64,000 nt of DNA from Marinobacter vinifirmus. Its GTDB lineage: Bacteria; Pseudomonadota; Gammaproteobacteria; Pseudomonadales; Oleiphilaceae. Under the pieces are notes generated by a model, which saw nothing but the letters and a program-made list of their open reading frames with translations, was not told the DNA's origin and did not search any database. A program made the translations under genes and the position numbers. Shown one piece after another: positions 37,889 to 46,449 of the stretch. The stretch lies in contig NZ_NEFY01000005.1 in NCBI RefSeq assembly GCF_002258215.1, positions 124,001 through 188,000 of the forward strand, in the 5' to 3' direction. Within the stretch, counting starts at the first letter, position 1. Every line of letters starts with the position of its first letter.

Positions 37889-38845
37889 ATGCACCGCCGT
37901 CGCTTCCTACAGCTCTCGCTTGCCGCCGGCCTGGCCGCCAGCCTGCCCGGTTGTGGCCGGGGTGATCCCCTGCGAGTCGGTATTCACCCCTGGATCGGGT
38001 ACGAGCCCTTGTACCTGGCGGAAGAATTTGGCTGGTTACCGGATACCGTGCAACTGGTCAAGGGTTCGGCGGCCAGGGATTCCATGAGCGGCTTGTTGTC
38101 AGGGCAACTGGATGCCGCCGCCCTGACGCTGGATGAAGCGCTGCGGGTCTGTTCGGCGGGGGTAGACCTGCGGCTGGTGGCGGTCACCAACGTTTCGGTG
38201 GGCGCCGATATGCTGCTGGTTCGACCGGACATCACCGCAATCGAGCAGCTGAAGGGGCGAGCGGTGGGGGTAGAACTCAATGGCGTGTCCGGGGTTATGT
38301 TGCTGCACCTGCTTGAACGGGCAGGGCTGACGACAGGGGATATTTCGGTTGTCGATATACCGGTAGACCAGCACCTGGAAGCCTGGAATAACGGATTGAT
38401 TGATGCGTCGGTCTGTTACCAGCCGGTCGCTGCCCGCCTGGAGCAGGCCGGGGCCGTCAGCCTGTTTGACAGCCGGGAGTTGCCGGATACCATCTTTGAT
38501 GTGCTGGCGGTGACCCACCGGGCCGAAGGCCGCCAGCCCGGGCCAATAAAGGACCTGGTGGCCGGCCATTTTGCCGGTTACCGGTACCTGGTGCGCAACC
38601 TGCACGACGCGGTTTACCGGATAGCAACGCGGCAGGGCATGGCACCGGAGCTTATCCGCCAGGCACTGGCGACGGTTATGTTGCCAGATCTCGCAGCCAA
38701 CCAGCGTTACCTGGCCAAGAACGGAACAATTGAAACAACGGCCATACGCCTGGCCGGGCTTCTGGAACGGGAGGGACTGATGGACAAGCACCCGGAACAC
38801 GAACGGATCGCCAGCCAGCAGTTTCTGCCAAGGCGGGCAGAGTGA
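37889..38845 (+). CDS. Tat-lipoprotein NMT1/SsuA-like binding protein
   Basis: A 318-residue periplasmic substrate-binding protein of the NMT1/NrtA/SsuA type. The N-terminus MHRRRFLQLSLAAGLA is a twin-arginine signal and SLPGC, with Cys22, is a lipobox, so it is probably a Tat-exported lipoprotein. The mature part starts LRVGIHPWIGYEPLYLAEEF, characteristic of the family. No permease or ATPase gene is nearby. Instead the diguanylate cyclase follows with a GTGA overlap, so it probably serves signalling rather than uptake. An in-frame GTG at 37823 would hide the signal sequence; ATG 37889 with CGGAG upstream is preferred. The ligand is unknown. Confidence 0.85.
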   Translation: MHRRRFLQLSLAAGLAASLPGCGRGDPLRVGIHPWIGYEPLYLAEEFGWLPDTVQLVKGSAARDSMSGLLSGQLDAAALTLDEALRVCSAGVDLRLVAVTNVSVGADMLLVRPDITAIEQLKGRAVGVELNGVSGVMLLHLLERAGLTTGDISVVDIPVDQHLEAWNNGLIDASVCYQPVAARLEQAGAVSLFDSRELPDTIFDVLAVTHRAEGRQPGPIKDLVAGHFAGYRYLVRNLHDAVYRIATRQGMAPELIRQALATVMLPDLAANQRYLAKNGTIETTAIRLAGLLEREGLMDKHPEHERIASQQFLPRRAE

Positions 38846-41136
38846 GTTGGTTATCGGTTCTTGCAGGTAACCCTGGGCGGGCGATTGCCCTGTTGGTGCT
38901 GCTGGTTCTGGCGCCGCTCCCGGTGGCGGCAGAAGCGGATAGCGTGACGCTGGGGGTGCTGGGATACCGCCCCGCCCCCCTGGTGATGGCAAAGTATCAG
39001 CCGCTGGCGGACTATCTGAGCCGGGAGACCGGCAGGGATATCACCATCCGTGTGCTGGCCCAGGAAGAAATGGACCGTGCGGTTGCTTCCAACCGCATTG
39101 ATTTTTTCCTGACCAATCCGGCCCACTTCCTGATGATCCGCAGCGAGCGCAGCCTGACCGGCGTACTGGCTACCCTGCAGCGGGACTGGAATGGCATCAC
39201 TACCGGCAGCATTGGCGGTGTGATCATCGCCCGGGCCGGGCGCAGCGATATTCAAACTCTGGAAGACCTGCGCGGCAAAAGCATTGCTACCCCGGGCCTT
39301 CACTACCTGGGCGGCTACCAGGCTCAGGCCTTGGAGCTGCAGTCGGCAGGCCTGGATATCCGGCGGGATAACCGGATCATCTATCTGGGCAACCATGACC
39401 GGGTGGTTCGGGCTGTGCTGACGGGAGACACCGACATCGGCTTTATCCGCACCGGTGTTCTGGAAGAACTTCTGCAGGAAGAACCGGGGCTGGAAACCGC
39501 GCTGAAGGTGATCAACGCCCAGAACCTCCGGGGCTATCCGTTCCGGCTTTCAACCCGCCTGTATCCGGAATGGCCACTGGTGTCGCTGCCCCATGTGGAT
39601 TCCCGCACCATTCGCCAGATTGCCTCCGCCCTGTTTGCCCTGGAACCGGACGACCCGGCTGCCGTGGCCGCAGGCCTGGCTTCCTTCGCGCCCCCGGCCG
39701 ATTACCAGTCGGTGGAACACCTGACTCGCAGCCTGCGCCTGCCGCCTTACGACCAGGTCCCCCAGGTAACCTGGCTGGATGTACTCCATCAGTACCGGCT
39801 ATGGGTAGCGGTGGTAACCGTGTTGGTGCTGTTATTGCTGGCTACCAGCATCTGGCTGGGCCGCAAGAAGCGCCAGCTGTCCCGGGAAAGCCGCCGGCTT
39901 CAGGAGCTGGTGGCAAGCTGGCCCCAGCCCATGCTGATGATCCGTGGCCGGGCCCTGAGTGACTGTAACCGGGCCGCAGTGGAGCTGCTGGAGTGCCGCT
40001 CCGCCGCCGACATGCTGGGCCAGCCCCTGGAGCGGTTTTCCCCGGAGAGCCAGCCGGATGGCCAGGACTCCGCCCGAAAGCTGGTGGGACTGCTGCAGCG
40101 GGTTCAGGTAGGAGATGTGGCGCAATCCGAATGGCTCTTCTGCCGGGAGGATGGCAGCCACGTGTGGGTGGACATGACCCTGGCCCCGGTCTACGAAAAT
40201 GATGACGACACACCTTCGGTGCTGTGTTCCTGGTACAACATCACCCGGCGGAAACAGGCCGAAGAACGCCAGCGGCTGGCCCTGAAGGTGTTTGAAAATG
40301 CCCGGGAAGCGATCTTTATCACCGATGCCCATGGTGTGGTCATCGACACCAACGAGGCCTACTTCCTGATTACCGGCTGGGACCGCAACACCGCAATAGG
40401 CCGCCTGCCACCGCTGCCGGTGGATGAGGGCAGCTCGATACTGGTGGCCGCCCGCAAGCACGGGGTATGGAGTGGCGAGTTTGCCAGCCGTAACCGGGAT
40501 GGCCGGCGGCTGATCCTGAGCCTGACCCTGAGCAGCGTGGTGGATGACCAGGGCGAGAAAAGCCATTTCGTGGGTGTGTTCAGTGATATCACCCGGCTCA
40601 AGGAAACCGAGAAGAAGCTTCGCACCATGGCGCACTATGACGCCCTCACCAACCTGCCCAACCGGGTGCTGTTTGCCGAGCGCCTGCAGCAGGCCATGGC
40701 CCAGGCCCGGCGGCAGGAGTACCGGTTGGCGGTGCTTTATATCGACCTGGATAAATTCAAACCGGTGAATGATGCCTTCGGCCATGACGCCGGTGACCAG
40801 TTACTGGTGGAAGTGGCCCGGCGACTGCGCACGGTGCTGCGGGAAGAAGATACCCTGGCACGGCTGGGTGGCGACGAGTTTGCGGCCATCGTAGTGAACG
40901 TGGCCGATGTGGATGCTATTGAAAACCTGATGGACAGGCTGCTGACGGCGGTTGCCGAGCCGGTCTGGGTGGCTGACCACATGGTGGAAGTCTCTGCCAG
41001 TGTCGGCTACACCCTGTATCCCCAGCCTGTGGAGCTGGACGGCGACCAATTGCTGCGCCAGGCCGACCAGGCCATGTACCAGGCCAAGAACACGGGCCGT
41101 AACGGTTATTGCGGGTTCTCCGGCACCGGCTCCTGA
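38842..41136 (+). CDS. PhnD-like sensor, PAS-PAS-GGDEF diguanylate cyclase
   Basis: A 764-residue membrane signalling protein. A signal helix at about 13-30 precedes a PhnD-type periplasmic binding domain at about 33-300 (SVTLGVLGYRPAPLVMAKYQ, IDFFLTNPAHFLMI). A membrane helix lies near 320-340 (VVTVLVLLLLATSIWLG), followed by two PAS domains (about 350-470 and 475-590) and a GGDEF domain. Catalytic residues are intact (AHYDALTNLPNR, then LARLGGDEFAAI near 672), so it should make cyclic di-GMP. The GTG start overlaps the preceding stop, with GGCGGG upstream. The last 31 bases overlap the convergent transporter gene. Confidence 0.92.
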   Translation: MSWLSVLAGNPGRAIALLVLLVLAPLPVAAEADSVTLGVLGYRPAPLVMAKYQPLADYLSRETGRDITIRVLAQEEMDRAVASNRIDFFLTNPAHFLMIRSERSLTGVLATLQRDWNGITTGSIGGVIIARAGRSDIQTLEDLRGKSIATPGLHYLGGYQAQALELQSAGLDIRRDNRIIYLGNHDRVVRAVLTGDTDIGFIRTGVLEELLQEEPGLETALKVINAQNLRGYPFRLSTRLYPEWPLVSLPHVDSRTIRQIASALFALEPDDPAAVAAGLASFAPPADYQSVEHLTRSLRLPPYDQVPQVTWLDVLHQYRLWVAVVTVLVLLLLATSIWLGRKKRQLSRESRRLQELVASWPQPMLMIRGRALSDCNRAAVELLECRSAADMLGQPLERFSPESQPDGQDSARKLVGLLQRVQVGDVAQSEWLFCREDGSHVWVDMTLAPVYENDDDTPSVLCSWYNITRRKQAEERQRLALKVFENAREAIFITDAHGVVIDTNEAYFLITGWDRNTAIGRLPPLPVDEGSSILVAARKHGVWSGEFASRNRDGRRLILSLTLSSVVDDQGEKSHFVGVFSDITRLKETEKKLRTMAHYDALTNLPNRVLFAERLQQAMAQARRQEYRLAVLYIDLDKFKPVNDAFGHDAGDQLLVEVARRLRTVLREEDTLARLGGDEFAAIVVNVADVDAIENLMDRLLTAVAEPVWVADHMVEVSASVGYTLYPQPVELDGDQLLRQADQAMYQAKNTGRNGYCGFSGTGS

Positions 41137-42725
41137 TGGTGGTAGCCGTTCAGGATATCGGTGCCGGCGCGCCAGTAGAGTGACTTGGCCCACTGGTCGC
41201 TCAGCCGGCGTACCGAGCTGAGGGTATCCAGCATCCGGTCCCCGAGGGTGGTGGCCAGCCGCTGCCAGACAATTTTCTGCAGGGTGTCGTTCTTCAGGCT
41301 GTGATAAACCTGTTCGGTTTTCGCCAGCAATTCCGGAGCCGGTTCTTCCGACGCCACCAGTGCCCGCAGGGTGTCCAGATAGTCGCTGTAGGCCTGTTTG
41401 GAACCGGCAAATTCGGTGCGGTCTGCCAGTTCCCTGAGGGTCAGCAACCGGTCTGCCAGGTCGGTGGCTTCGGCCAGGTAGCGACAGGTGCGAACGCTGA
41501 TCGTCAGGGCATCGACAATGGAGACCTGCATTTTCTCTGCCCGCAACCGCCCGATATAGTCGGTAATGGCGCTGTTCAGGGACTTGATGGCCTCCATTTT
41601 CGGGCGGATCTGGGCGACATTCAGGCCTTCCCGGTCCAGGCATACCCTCAGCAGGCCCCGGGTATGGCCGATCAGCCGTTTCATCTCCTGGTCCACGGCA
41701 CCGATCGCCAGTTCCGGGGTGGTGATCAGGGTGTCATCCAGGTGCCGGGGTTCGGCATTGTCTTCTTCCTTGCTGCGGAACAGCCGGCCCAGAAAACGGG
41801 CAAAGGGTGTGATAAACGGCAGCATTACCGCGGCGCCCAACACGTTGAACAGGGTGTGGAACAGGGCCAGCGACACTGCCGGGTTGGCTTCCAGGTCCAG
41901 CAGGTCGGTCAGTGTGGCGACCATCCAGAGCATCACCGGCAGGATCAGCAGGGCGATGATGCCGGTCACCACGTTGAACAGAATGTGGCCAATGGCCAGG
42001 CGCCGGGCGTTGGCGGTGGCTTTCAGGGCAGACAGCGCAGCGGTGGAGGTAGACCCCAGGTTGGCACCCACCACGGCTGCGGCGGCATTATCGAGCGGGA
42101 TCAGTCCACCGGCAGCTGCAGTCAGTACAATGGCCAGCGAGGCACTGGAGGACTGGGTCAGAACGGTGGCGATCAGGCCAATCATGAAGAACGCCGGCAG
42201 GCCGTAGTCCGGGCTGATGATGTCGCCACTGGTAAGGCCGCCGGCGGCGGATTCCAGCGCGGTTTTCAGAATCGACAGGCCCAGGAAAAACAGCGCAAAA
42301 CCGGCCAGGGCCTCGCCCAGAAACTGGTTTCGGGGCGTGCGGCTGATGGTGCGGAATCCCACGCCGGCCGCCAGCAGGGGCAGGGCAATGGCTTCGATCT
42401 TGAAGCCGAAGCCCACCAGGCTGACCAGCCAACCGGTCATGGTGGTGCCGATGTTGGAGCCGAAGATTACGCCCAGGGAGTGTTTCAGGGACAGCAAGCC
42501 GGCGTTAACAAAGCCGATGGTGGCCACGGTGACTGCACCGGAGTGCTGCACAATACCGGTAATCACAAAGCCGGCCATCAGCCCGCGCATCGGGGTGCGG
42601 GTCCAGTGGCCGAGCAGGTGGCGCAGGGAATGGCCGGCCGCGTTTTTCAGGCCGTTGGTCATCATTTCCATGGCCAGCATGAACAACGCCAGCCCGCCGA
42701 GCACCTGAAAAACGGATGAGATCAT
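41106..42725 (-). CDS. Na/Pi cotransporter family protein (NptA type)
   Basis: A 539-residue sodium-dependent phosphate transporter of the NptA/PNaS family. Two inverted membrane repeats are present. The first has GIVQHSGAVTVATIGFVNAG and GSNIGTTMTGWLVSL, the second has LTQSSSASLAIVLTAAAGG and GANLGSTSTAALSAL. A PhoU-like cytosolic helical tail covers about 345-525. The first repeat has QHSGA where QSSSA is usual, which may alter substrate handling. Its start overlaps the TatD stop by four bases (ATGA), so the two are coupled. Phosphate is the expected but unproven substrate. Confidence 0.9.
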   Translation of the reverse strand: MISSVFQVLGGLALFMLAMEMMTNGLKNAAGHSLRHLLGHWTRTPMRGLMAGFVITGIVQHSGAVTVATIGFVNAGLLSLKHSLGVIFGSNIGTTMTGWLVSLVGFGFKIEAIALPLLAAGVGFRTISRTPRNQFLGEALAGFALFFLGLSILKTALESAAGGLTSGDIISPDYGLPAFFMIGLIATVLTQSSSASLAIVLTAAAGGLIPLDNAAAAVVGANLGSTSTAALSALKATANARRLAIGHILFNVVTGIIALLILPVMLWMVATLTDLLDLEANPAVSLALFHTLFNVLGAAVMLPFITPFARFLGRLFRSKEEDNAEPRHLDDTLITTPELAIGAVDQEMKRLIGHTRGLLRVCLDREGLNVAQIRPKMEAIKSLNSAITDYIGRLRAEKMQVSIVDALTISVRTCRYLAEATDLADRLLTLRELADRTEFAGSKQAYSDYLDTLRALVASEEPAPELLAKTEQVYHSLKNDTLQKIVWQRLATTLGDRMLDTLSSVRRLSDQWAKSLYWRAGTDILNGYHHQEPVPENPQ

Positions 42726-43531
42726 GGTTGCGGGAAAAACACCCTGAGACTGTTTTGATAAGTCTGGCTCACAACCTGCCCGAGCGGTAGTTCTTTTACC
42801 TCGGCGATTTTTTCCGCCACGAACGGCAGGTAGAAGGGGGCATTCTCCCGGCCACGGTAGGGCACCGGCGTCAGGAACGGGGCATCGGTTTCCAGCAGAA
42901 TCTGCTCGATGGGTGTCATGCGCACGATGTCCCGCACGTTTTCTGCCTTGTTGAAGGTGGTGATGCCGTTAAAACCCAGACACCAGCCCTGGTCCAGGGC
43001 GTATTGCGCCAGGCCGGGGCCGGAGGTAAAGCTGTGAATGACGCCGCGCCGCTCCAGGGTGTTTTCGAATTCCTTGAGGATGGCGATGGTGTCGTCATCG
43101 GCATCCCGGCTGTGGATCACCACCGGGAGGTTGGTGTCGCAGGCAATTTGCAGCTGGCGGCGGAACACCTCCCGCTGCACTTCGCGGTCGGCGTTGTCGT
43201 AGTAATAGTCCAGGCCGATCTCGCCAATGGCGACGATCTTGCTGTCGCCCGCGTGCTGGCGGATTTCGGCTTCCACCGCATCGGTGTAGCTCTCGGCTTC
43301 ATGGGGGTGGATACCCTGGGTGCCATACACCCAGTCGGCAGCCTGGCTCAGTTCCCGCACTGCCGCCAGGTTGTCCGGCGACACCGCGATGGTGATGACC
43401 TTTTCGATATTGACCTTCCGGCTGTGCTCGAGAATATCCGCCAGGGGCTGGTCTTTCAGATAGTCCAGGTGGCAGTGGGTCTCAATGATCGGGTGATCGA
43501 AAACGGGAATCTCGCGACGTTTTTTGCTCAT
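42722..43531 (-). CDS. TatD family metal-dependent hydrolase
   Basis: A 269-residue TatD-family TIM-barrel hydrolase. Metal-site motifs are IETHCHLDYL, AIGEIGLDYYYDNAD, LPVVIHSRDADDD and ILLETDAPFLTP. Such proteins act as 3'-5' DNases or D-Tyr-tRNA deacylase-like enzymes in the cytosol. The sequence is a TatD paralogue rather than a clear TatD or YcfH, so no symbol is given. It is the first gene of the pair with the Na/Pi transporter; the functional link between them is unclear. Confidence 0.9.
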   Translation of the reverse strand: MSKKRREIPVFDHPIIETHCHLDYLKDQPLADILEHSRKVNIEKVITIAVSPDNLAAVRELSQAADWVYGTQGIHPHEAESYTDAVEAEIRQHAGDSKIVAIGEIGLDYYYDNADREVQREVFRRQLQIACDTNLPVVIHSRDADDDTIAILKEFENTLERRGVIHSFTSGPGLAQYALDQGWCLGFNGITTFNKAENVRDIVRMTPIEQILLETDAPFLTPVPYRGRENAPFYLPFVAEKIAEVKELPLGQVVSQTYQNSLRVFFPQP

Positions 43532-43649
43532 ATCCGGGGTTCTGGCTCCATCGCAGCACAGGGCTGGCTGCTATCCTGAAAGTTGATACCCTGAGTTTAA
43601 CAGTTTGCATACAGCTTGACCTGCCCGGCAGGCCTAGGGAGTTTCCTTG

Positions 43650-44480
43650 ATGAAGTACACGGCGTTTGCCCGTTCCTGGTTTCTGAGCCCGAAACAACCG
43701 GGGCTGGGGCATTACCCCACCGAGCTGGATGATAGCGCAGGTGTGCCATCGCTTGAGGCCAGCCTGGAAGACATCGGGGAATACCAGCGCAGGCTCTGGG
43801 CCAACCGCAAGCAGGCGCTGTTGCTGGTGGTCCATGGCCCGGATACCAGTGGCAAGGACAGCCTGATTCGCACCCTGGCCACCTATGCAGACCCTGCCGG
43901 CTTTCATGCCTGGTCGTTCAGCCGGCCGACCGGGGCCGAGGCCGCCCATGATTTTCTGTGGCGGGTGACGCCTTACCTGCCGGCCTATGGCCAGATGGTG
44001 GCCTTCAACCGCAGCCACCATGAAGCGGTGATTGGCGAACGGGTGTGGCCGGTGCGGGCCGAGGACACCTACAACTGGCCGGCCCGGTACCAGGCGGTCT
44101 GTGACTTCGAACGGCATCTGGTGTCTGAAGGCACCTGTATTGTGAAAGTCTGGCTCAACCTGTCGGAAGATGAGCACAAACGGCGGTTGCTGAAGCGCCT
44201 GGACAAACCCCGGAAACGCTGGAAATTCGATCATTCCGATATCGAAGGCTGGAAGCAGCGGGCCACTTACCAGAAGTATGCCGAACAGGCGTTGGCGGCC
44301 ACCCATACCGACGAGGCACCCTGGTTTGTTGTGCCCGGAGACAGCAAGCCGGTTGCCCGTGCGATCGTGGCGGCGCTGGTGGCGGATGTGTTGAAGCAGC
44401 TGGCACCGGATTATCCGGCGGAACATCCGGAGGTGCTGGAGGAGTATCGGCAGTTGCTGGCCGAGAATGGCGTGAGTTAA
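43650..44480 (+). CDS. PPK2 family polyphosphate:nucleotide phosphotransferase
   Basis: A 276-residue PPK2-family kinase, which moves phosphate between polyphosphate and nucleotides. Walker A is VVHGPDTSGKDSLIR, the lid region includes WSFSRPTGAEAAHDFLWRV, and Walker B is AFNRSHHEAVIGERVW. The later KRWKFDHSDIEGWKQRATY and DEAPWFVVPGDSKPVAR are typical of the one-domain enzymes. The canonical DAAGKDG P-loop reads DTSGKDS here. A TTG at 43647 is in frame; AGGGAG at 43636-43641 favours ATG 43650. It lies near a Na/Pi transporter, consistent with phosphate metabolism. Confidence 0.9.
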   Translation: MKYTAFARSWFLSPKQPGLGHYPTELDDSAGVPSLEASLEDIGEYQRRLWANRKQALLLVVHGPDTSGKDSLIRTLATYADPAGFHAWSFSRPTGAEAAHDFLWRVTPYLPAYGQMVAFNRSHHEAVIGERVWPVRAEDTYNWPARYQAVCDFERHLVSEGTCIVKVWLNLSEDEHKRRLLKRLDKPRKRWKFDHSDIEGWKQRATYQKYAEQALAATHTDEAPWFVVPGDSKPVARAIVAALVADVLKQLAPDYPAEHPEVLEEYRQLLAENGVS

Positions 44481-44492
44481 CGGAGGCAAGTC

Positions 44493-45764
44493 ATGCACAT
44501 TGTGGTGATAGGCGGCGGTGTGGTGGGTGTAACCACTGCCCGGGAGCTGATACGGCGGGGCTACAGGGTAACGGTACTGGAACGGCACCCGGTGGCGGGT
44601 AACGAAACCAGCAAGGGCAATGCGGCCCAGCGCTCCTACGGGGTGGTGTATCCCTGGGCGGACCCCTCCATGGTGTTCAAGTCCCTGCCATGGCTGTTGC
44701 AACAGGACGGCCCGCTGAAACTGGGCCTGCCGCCGTCGCTGGAGGCCTTGCGGTTCATGTTTGCCACCCTGCGCTACGCCTGGTCGCCGGGGTTATTCGG
44801 GCTGAACAAGCGGGCCATGTTGCGCCTTGGTATCTACAGCCGGGAACGTTTCCTGGCACTGGAACAGGAACACAAGCTGGCCTTTGACGGTGCCCATCAA
44901 GGCCTGCTGCACCTGGCCAGCACGCCAGGCGCCATGGAAGACTACCGCAAGTTGCATGAATTGCTGGCCGGCATGGGCATTGCCTCAAGCCTGCTGACCC
45001 CGGAGCAGGTGCGGCAGGTGGAGCCGGGCATGACCGGTGGCGGCCCCCTGTACGGTGCCATTCGCTACGACACCGACGGCACCGGTGATTGCCACCTGTT
45101 CAGCCAGGAACTGGCCCGGGTCTGCCAGGAGCTAGGGGCCGAATTCCGCTATGAAGTGTCAGTGGAACACCTGCTGGCGGAACAGCAGCGGGTGAATGGC
45201 GTGCAGATCCGGCGGGCTGATGGCCGTACCGAGATTGTCGAGGGGGATGCCTTCGTGGTGTCTGCCGGCTGCTGGTCGCCGGAGCTGGTGCGGCCGCTGG
45301 GGCTGAAACTGCCGATATACCCGGTCAAGGGCTACAGCATTACCGTGCCACTCAGCGACCCCGGCCGGGCGCCGGTGAGCACCATTCACGATGACAACTT
45401 CAAGGTGGTTTCCACCCGGCTGGGCAACCGCCTGCGGGCCACCGGGTTTGTGGAGCTGGCGGACTTCAACCGGGACATCCCCGGGGCCCGCATTGCCACC
45501 ATTAAAAAATCCGTGCAGTCGCGCTTTCCGGGGTGCGCCAACCTGGATGACGCCGAAACCTGGACCGGGTTCCGGCCGATGACGCCAGACGGCCCCGCCA
45601 TTATCGGGCGAGGCCCCAGGGACAACCTGTTCCTGAATACCGGGCACGGTACCTTCGGCTGGACCCTGTCGGCTGGCAGCGCGGCGGTGATTGCCCAGGT
45701 GATTGATGGCGAGGAGCCGGAGGTGCAACTGGACGCCTTCCGGCCCGGGCGGTTCTCCGAATAG
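44493..45764 (+). CDS. dadA: D-amino acid dehydrogenase
   Basis: A 423-residue FAD-dependent DadA-type dehydrogenase that oxidises D-amino acids (D-alanine in the type enzyme) and feeds electrons to quinones. The N-terminal dinucleotide fold is HIVVIGGGVVGVTTARELIR, followed by NAAQRSYGVVYPWADPSMVF. The C-terminal FAD-binding block reads TWTGFRPMTPDGPAIIGRGP and NTGHGTFGWTLSAGSAAVIA. The start has GGAGG upstream and is 12 bases after the PPK2 gene, so they may be co-transcribed. No alanine racemase gene is in the window. Confidence 0.92.
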   Translation: MHIVVIGGGVVGVTTARELIRRGYRVTVLERHPVAGNETSKGNAAQRSYGVVYPWADPSMVFKSLPWLLQQDGPLKLGLPPSLEALRFMFATLRYAWSPGLFGLNKRAMLRLGIYSRERFLALEQEHKLAFDGAHQGLLHLASTPGAMEDYRKLHELLAGMGIASSLLTPEQVRQVEPGMTGGGPLYGAIRYDTDGTGDCHLFSQELARVCQELGAEFRYEVSVEHLLAEQQRVNGVQIRRADGRTEIVEGDAFVVSAGCWSPELVRPLGLKLPIYPVKGYSITVPLSDPGRAPVSTIHDDNFKVVSTRLGNRLRATGFVELADFNRDIPGARIATIKKSVQSRFPGCANLDDAETWTGFRPMTPDGPAIIGRGPRDNLFLNTGHGTFGWTLSAGSAAVIAQVIDGEEPEVQLDAFRPGRFSE

Positions 45765-45765
45765 C

Positions 45766-46449
45766 TCAGAGCTTGCGCTCGATGTTGCCGCACAGGGTAT
45801 GCACAAAGCCGATATCCCGCTCCGACAGCAGGGGCAGGCGCTCGAACACCCATTGCGACAGCTTTTCATCGGCTGGGGCATCCAGTTTCGGCAACAGGGT
45901 TTCCAGCCGGGTACGCAGGGCACCGAGACCGGCGGCTCCCGTTTCTTCGGCAGGGCTGTCGGTGCCGGCACCGGCGAGCCCCGACAGTTCCCAGGCGTAG
46001 AGCATCACCGACTGGGCCAGGTTCAGTGACGGATAACTGACCGCCATGGGGAAGCCGGTCAGCAGGTCACACAGGGCCAGTTCGTCGTTCGACAAGCCCC
46101 GGTCTTCCCGCCCGAACACCAGGGCCGCGGTAGCCACTGCCGCGCCCTTGTTGGCCAGTACCGATTTCAGCTGCGCCGGCGGGTGCCAGTCCTGCCGGTT
46201 ATGGCGGGGCTTGGCCGAGGTGCCCATCAGCAAATCCGCGGAGTTTCTAACCGCTGCCAGATCAGGGAAAATGCGCGCGTTATCCAGGATGTGATCACTG
46301 CCGTGAGCCAGCCAGTGGGCTTCAGGCCGGGTGTGCAGGTCGGAATTGACCAGCCACAGCTCGGCAAAACCCATAGTGCACAGGGCCCGGGCAGCTGCGC
46401 CCACGTTTTCCGGAACTTTTGGTTCAACCAGTACAAAGGCCAGTTTCAT
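45766..46449 (-). CDS. SpoU/TrmH family RNA methyltransferase (LasT/YjtD-like)
   Basis: A 227-residue SPOUT methyltransferase resembling E. coli LasT (YjtD) in length and layout: KLAFVLVEPKVPENVGAAAR at the N-terminus, AALVFGREDRGLSNDELALC and VSYPSLNLAQSVMLYAWELS forming the knotted SAM-binding region. It probably 2'-O-methylates RNA; TrmJ is a related alternative. Its stop lies one base past the dadA stop on the opposite strand. Its start codon shares the palindrome CATG with the start of the divergent methyltransferase, so its promoter lies inside that gene. Confidence 0.85.
   Translation of the reverse strand: MKLAFVLVEPKVPENVGAAARALCTMGFAELWLVNSDLHTRPEAHWLAHGSDHILDNARIFPDLAAVRNSADLLMGTSAKPRHNRQDWHPPAQLKSVLANKGAAVATAALVFGREDRGLSNDELALCDLLTGFPMAVSYPSLNLAQSVMLYAWELSGLAGAGTDSPAEETGAAGLGALRTRLETLLPKLDAPADEKLSQWVFERLPLLSERDIGFVHTLCGNIERKL

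Noticed and set aside
41301..42719. Open frame of 472 codons on the plus strand inside the Na/Pi transporter gene
   Set aside because: It is Gln/Gly/His-rich shadow coding opposite a normal membrane protein.
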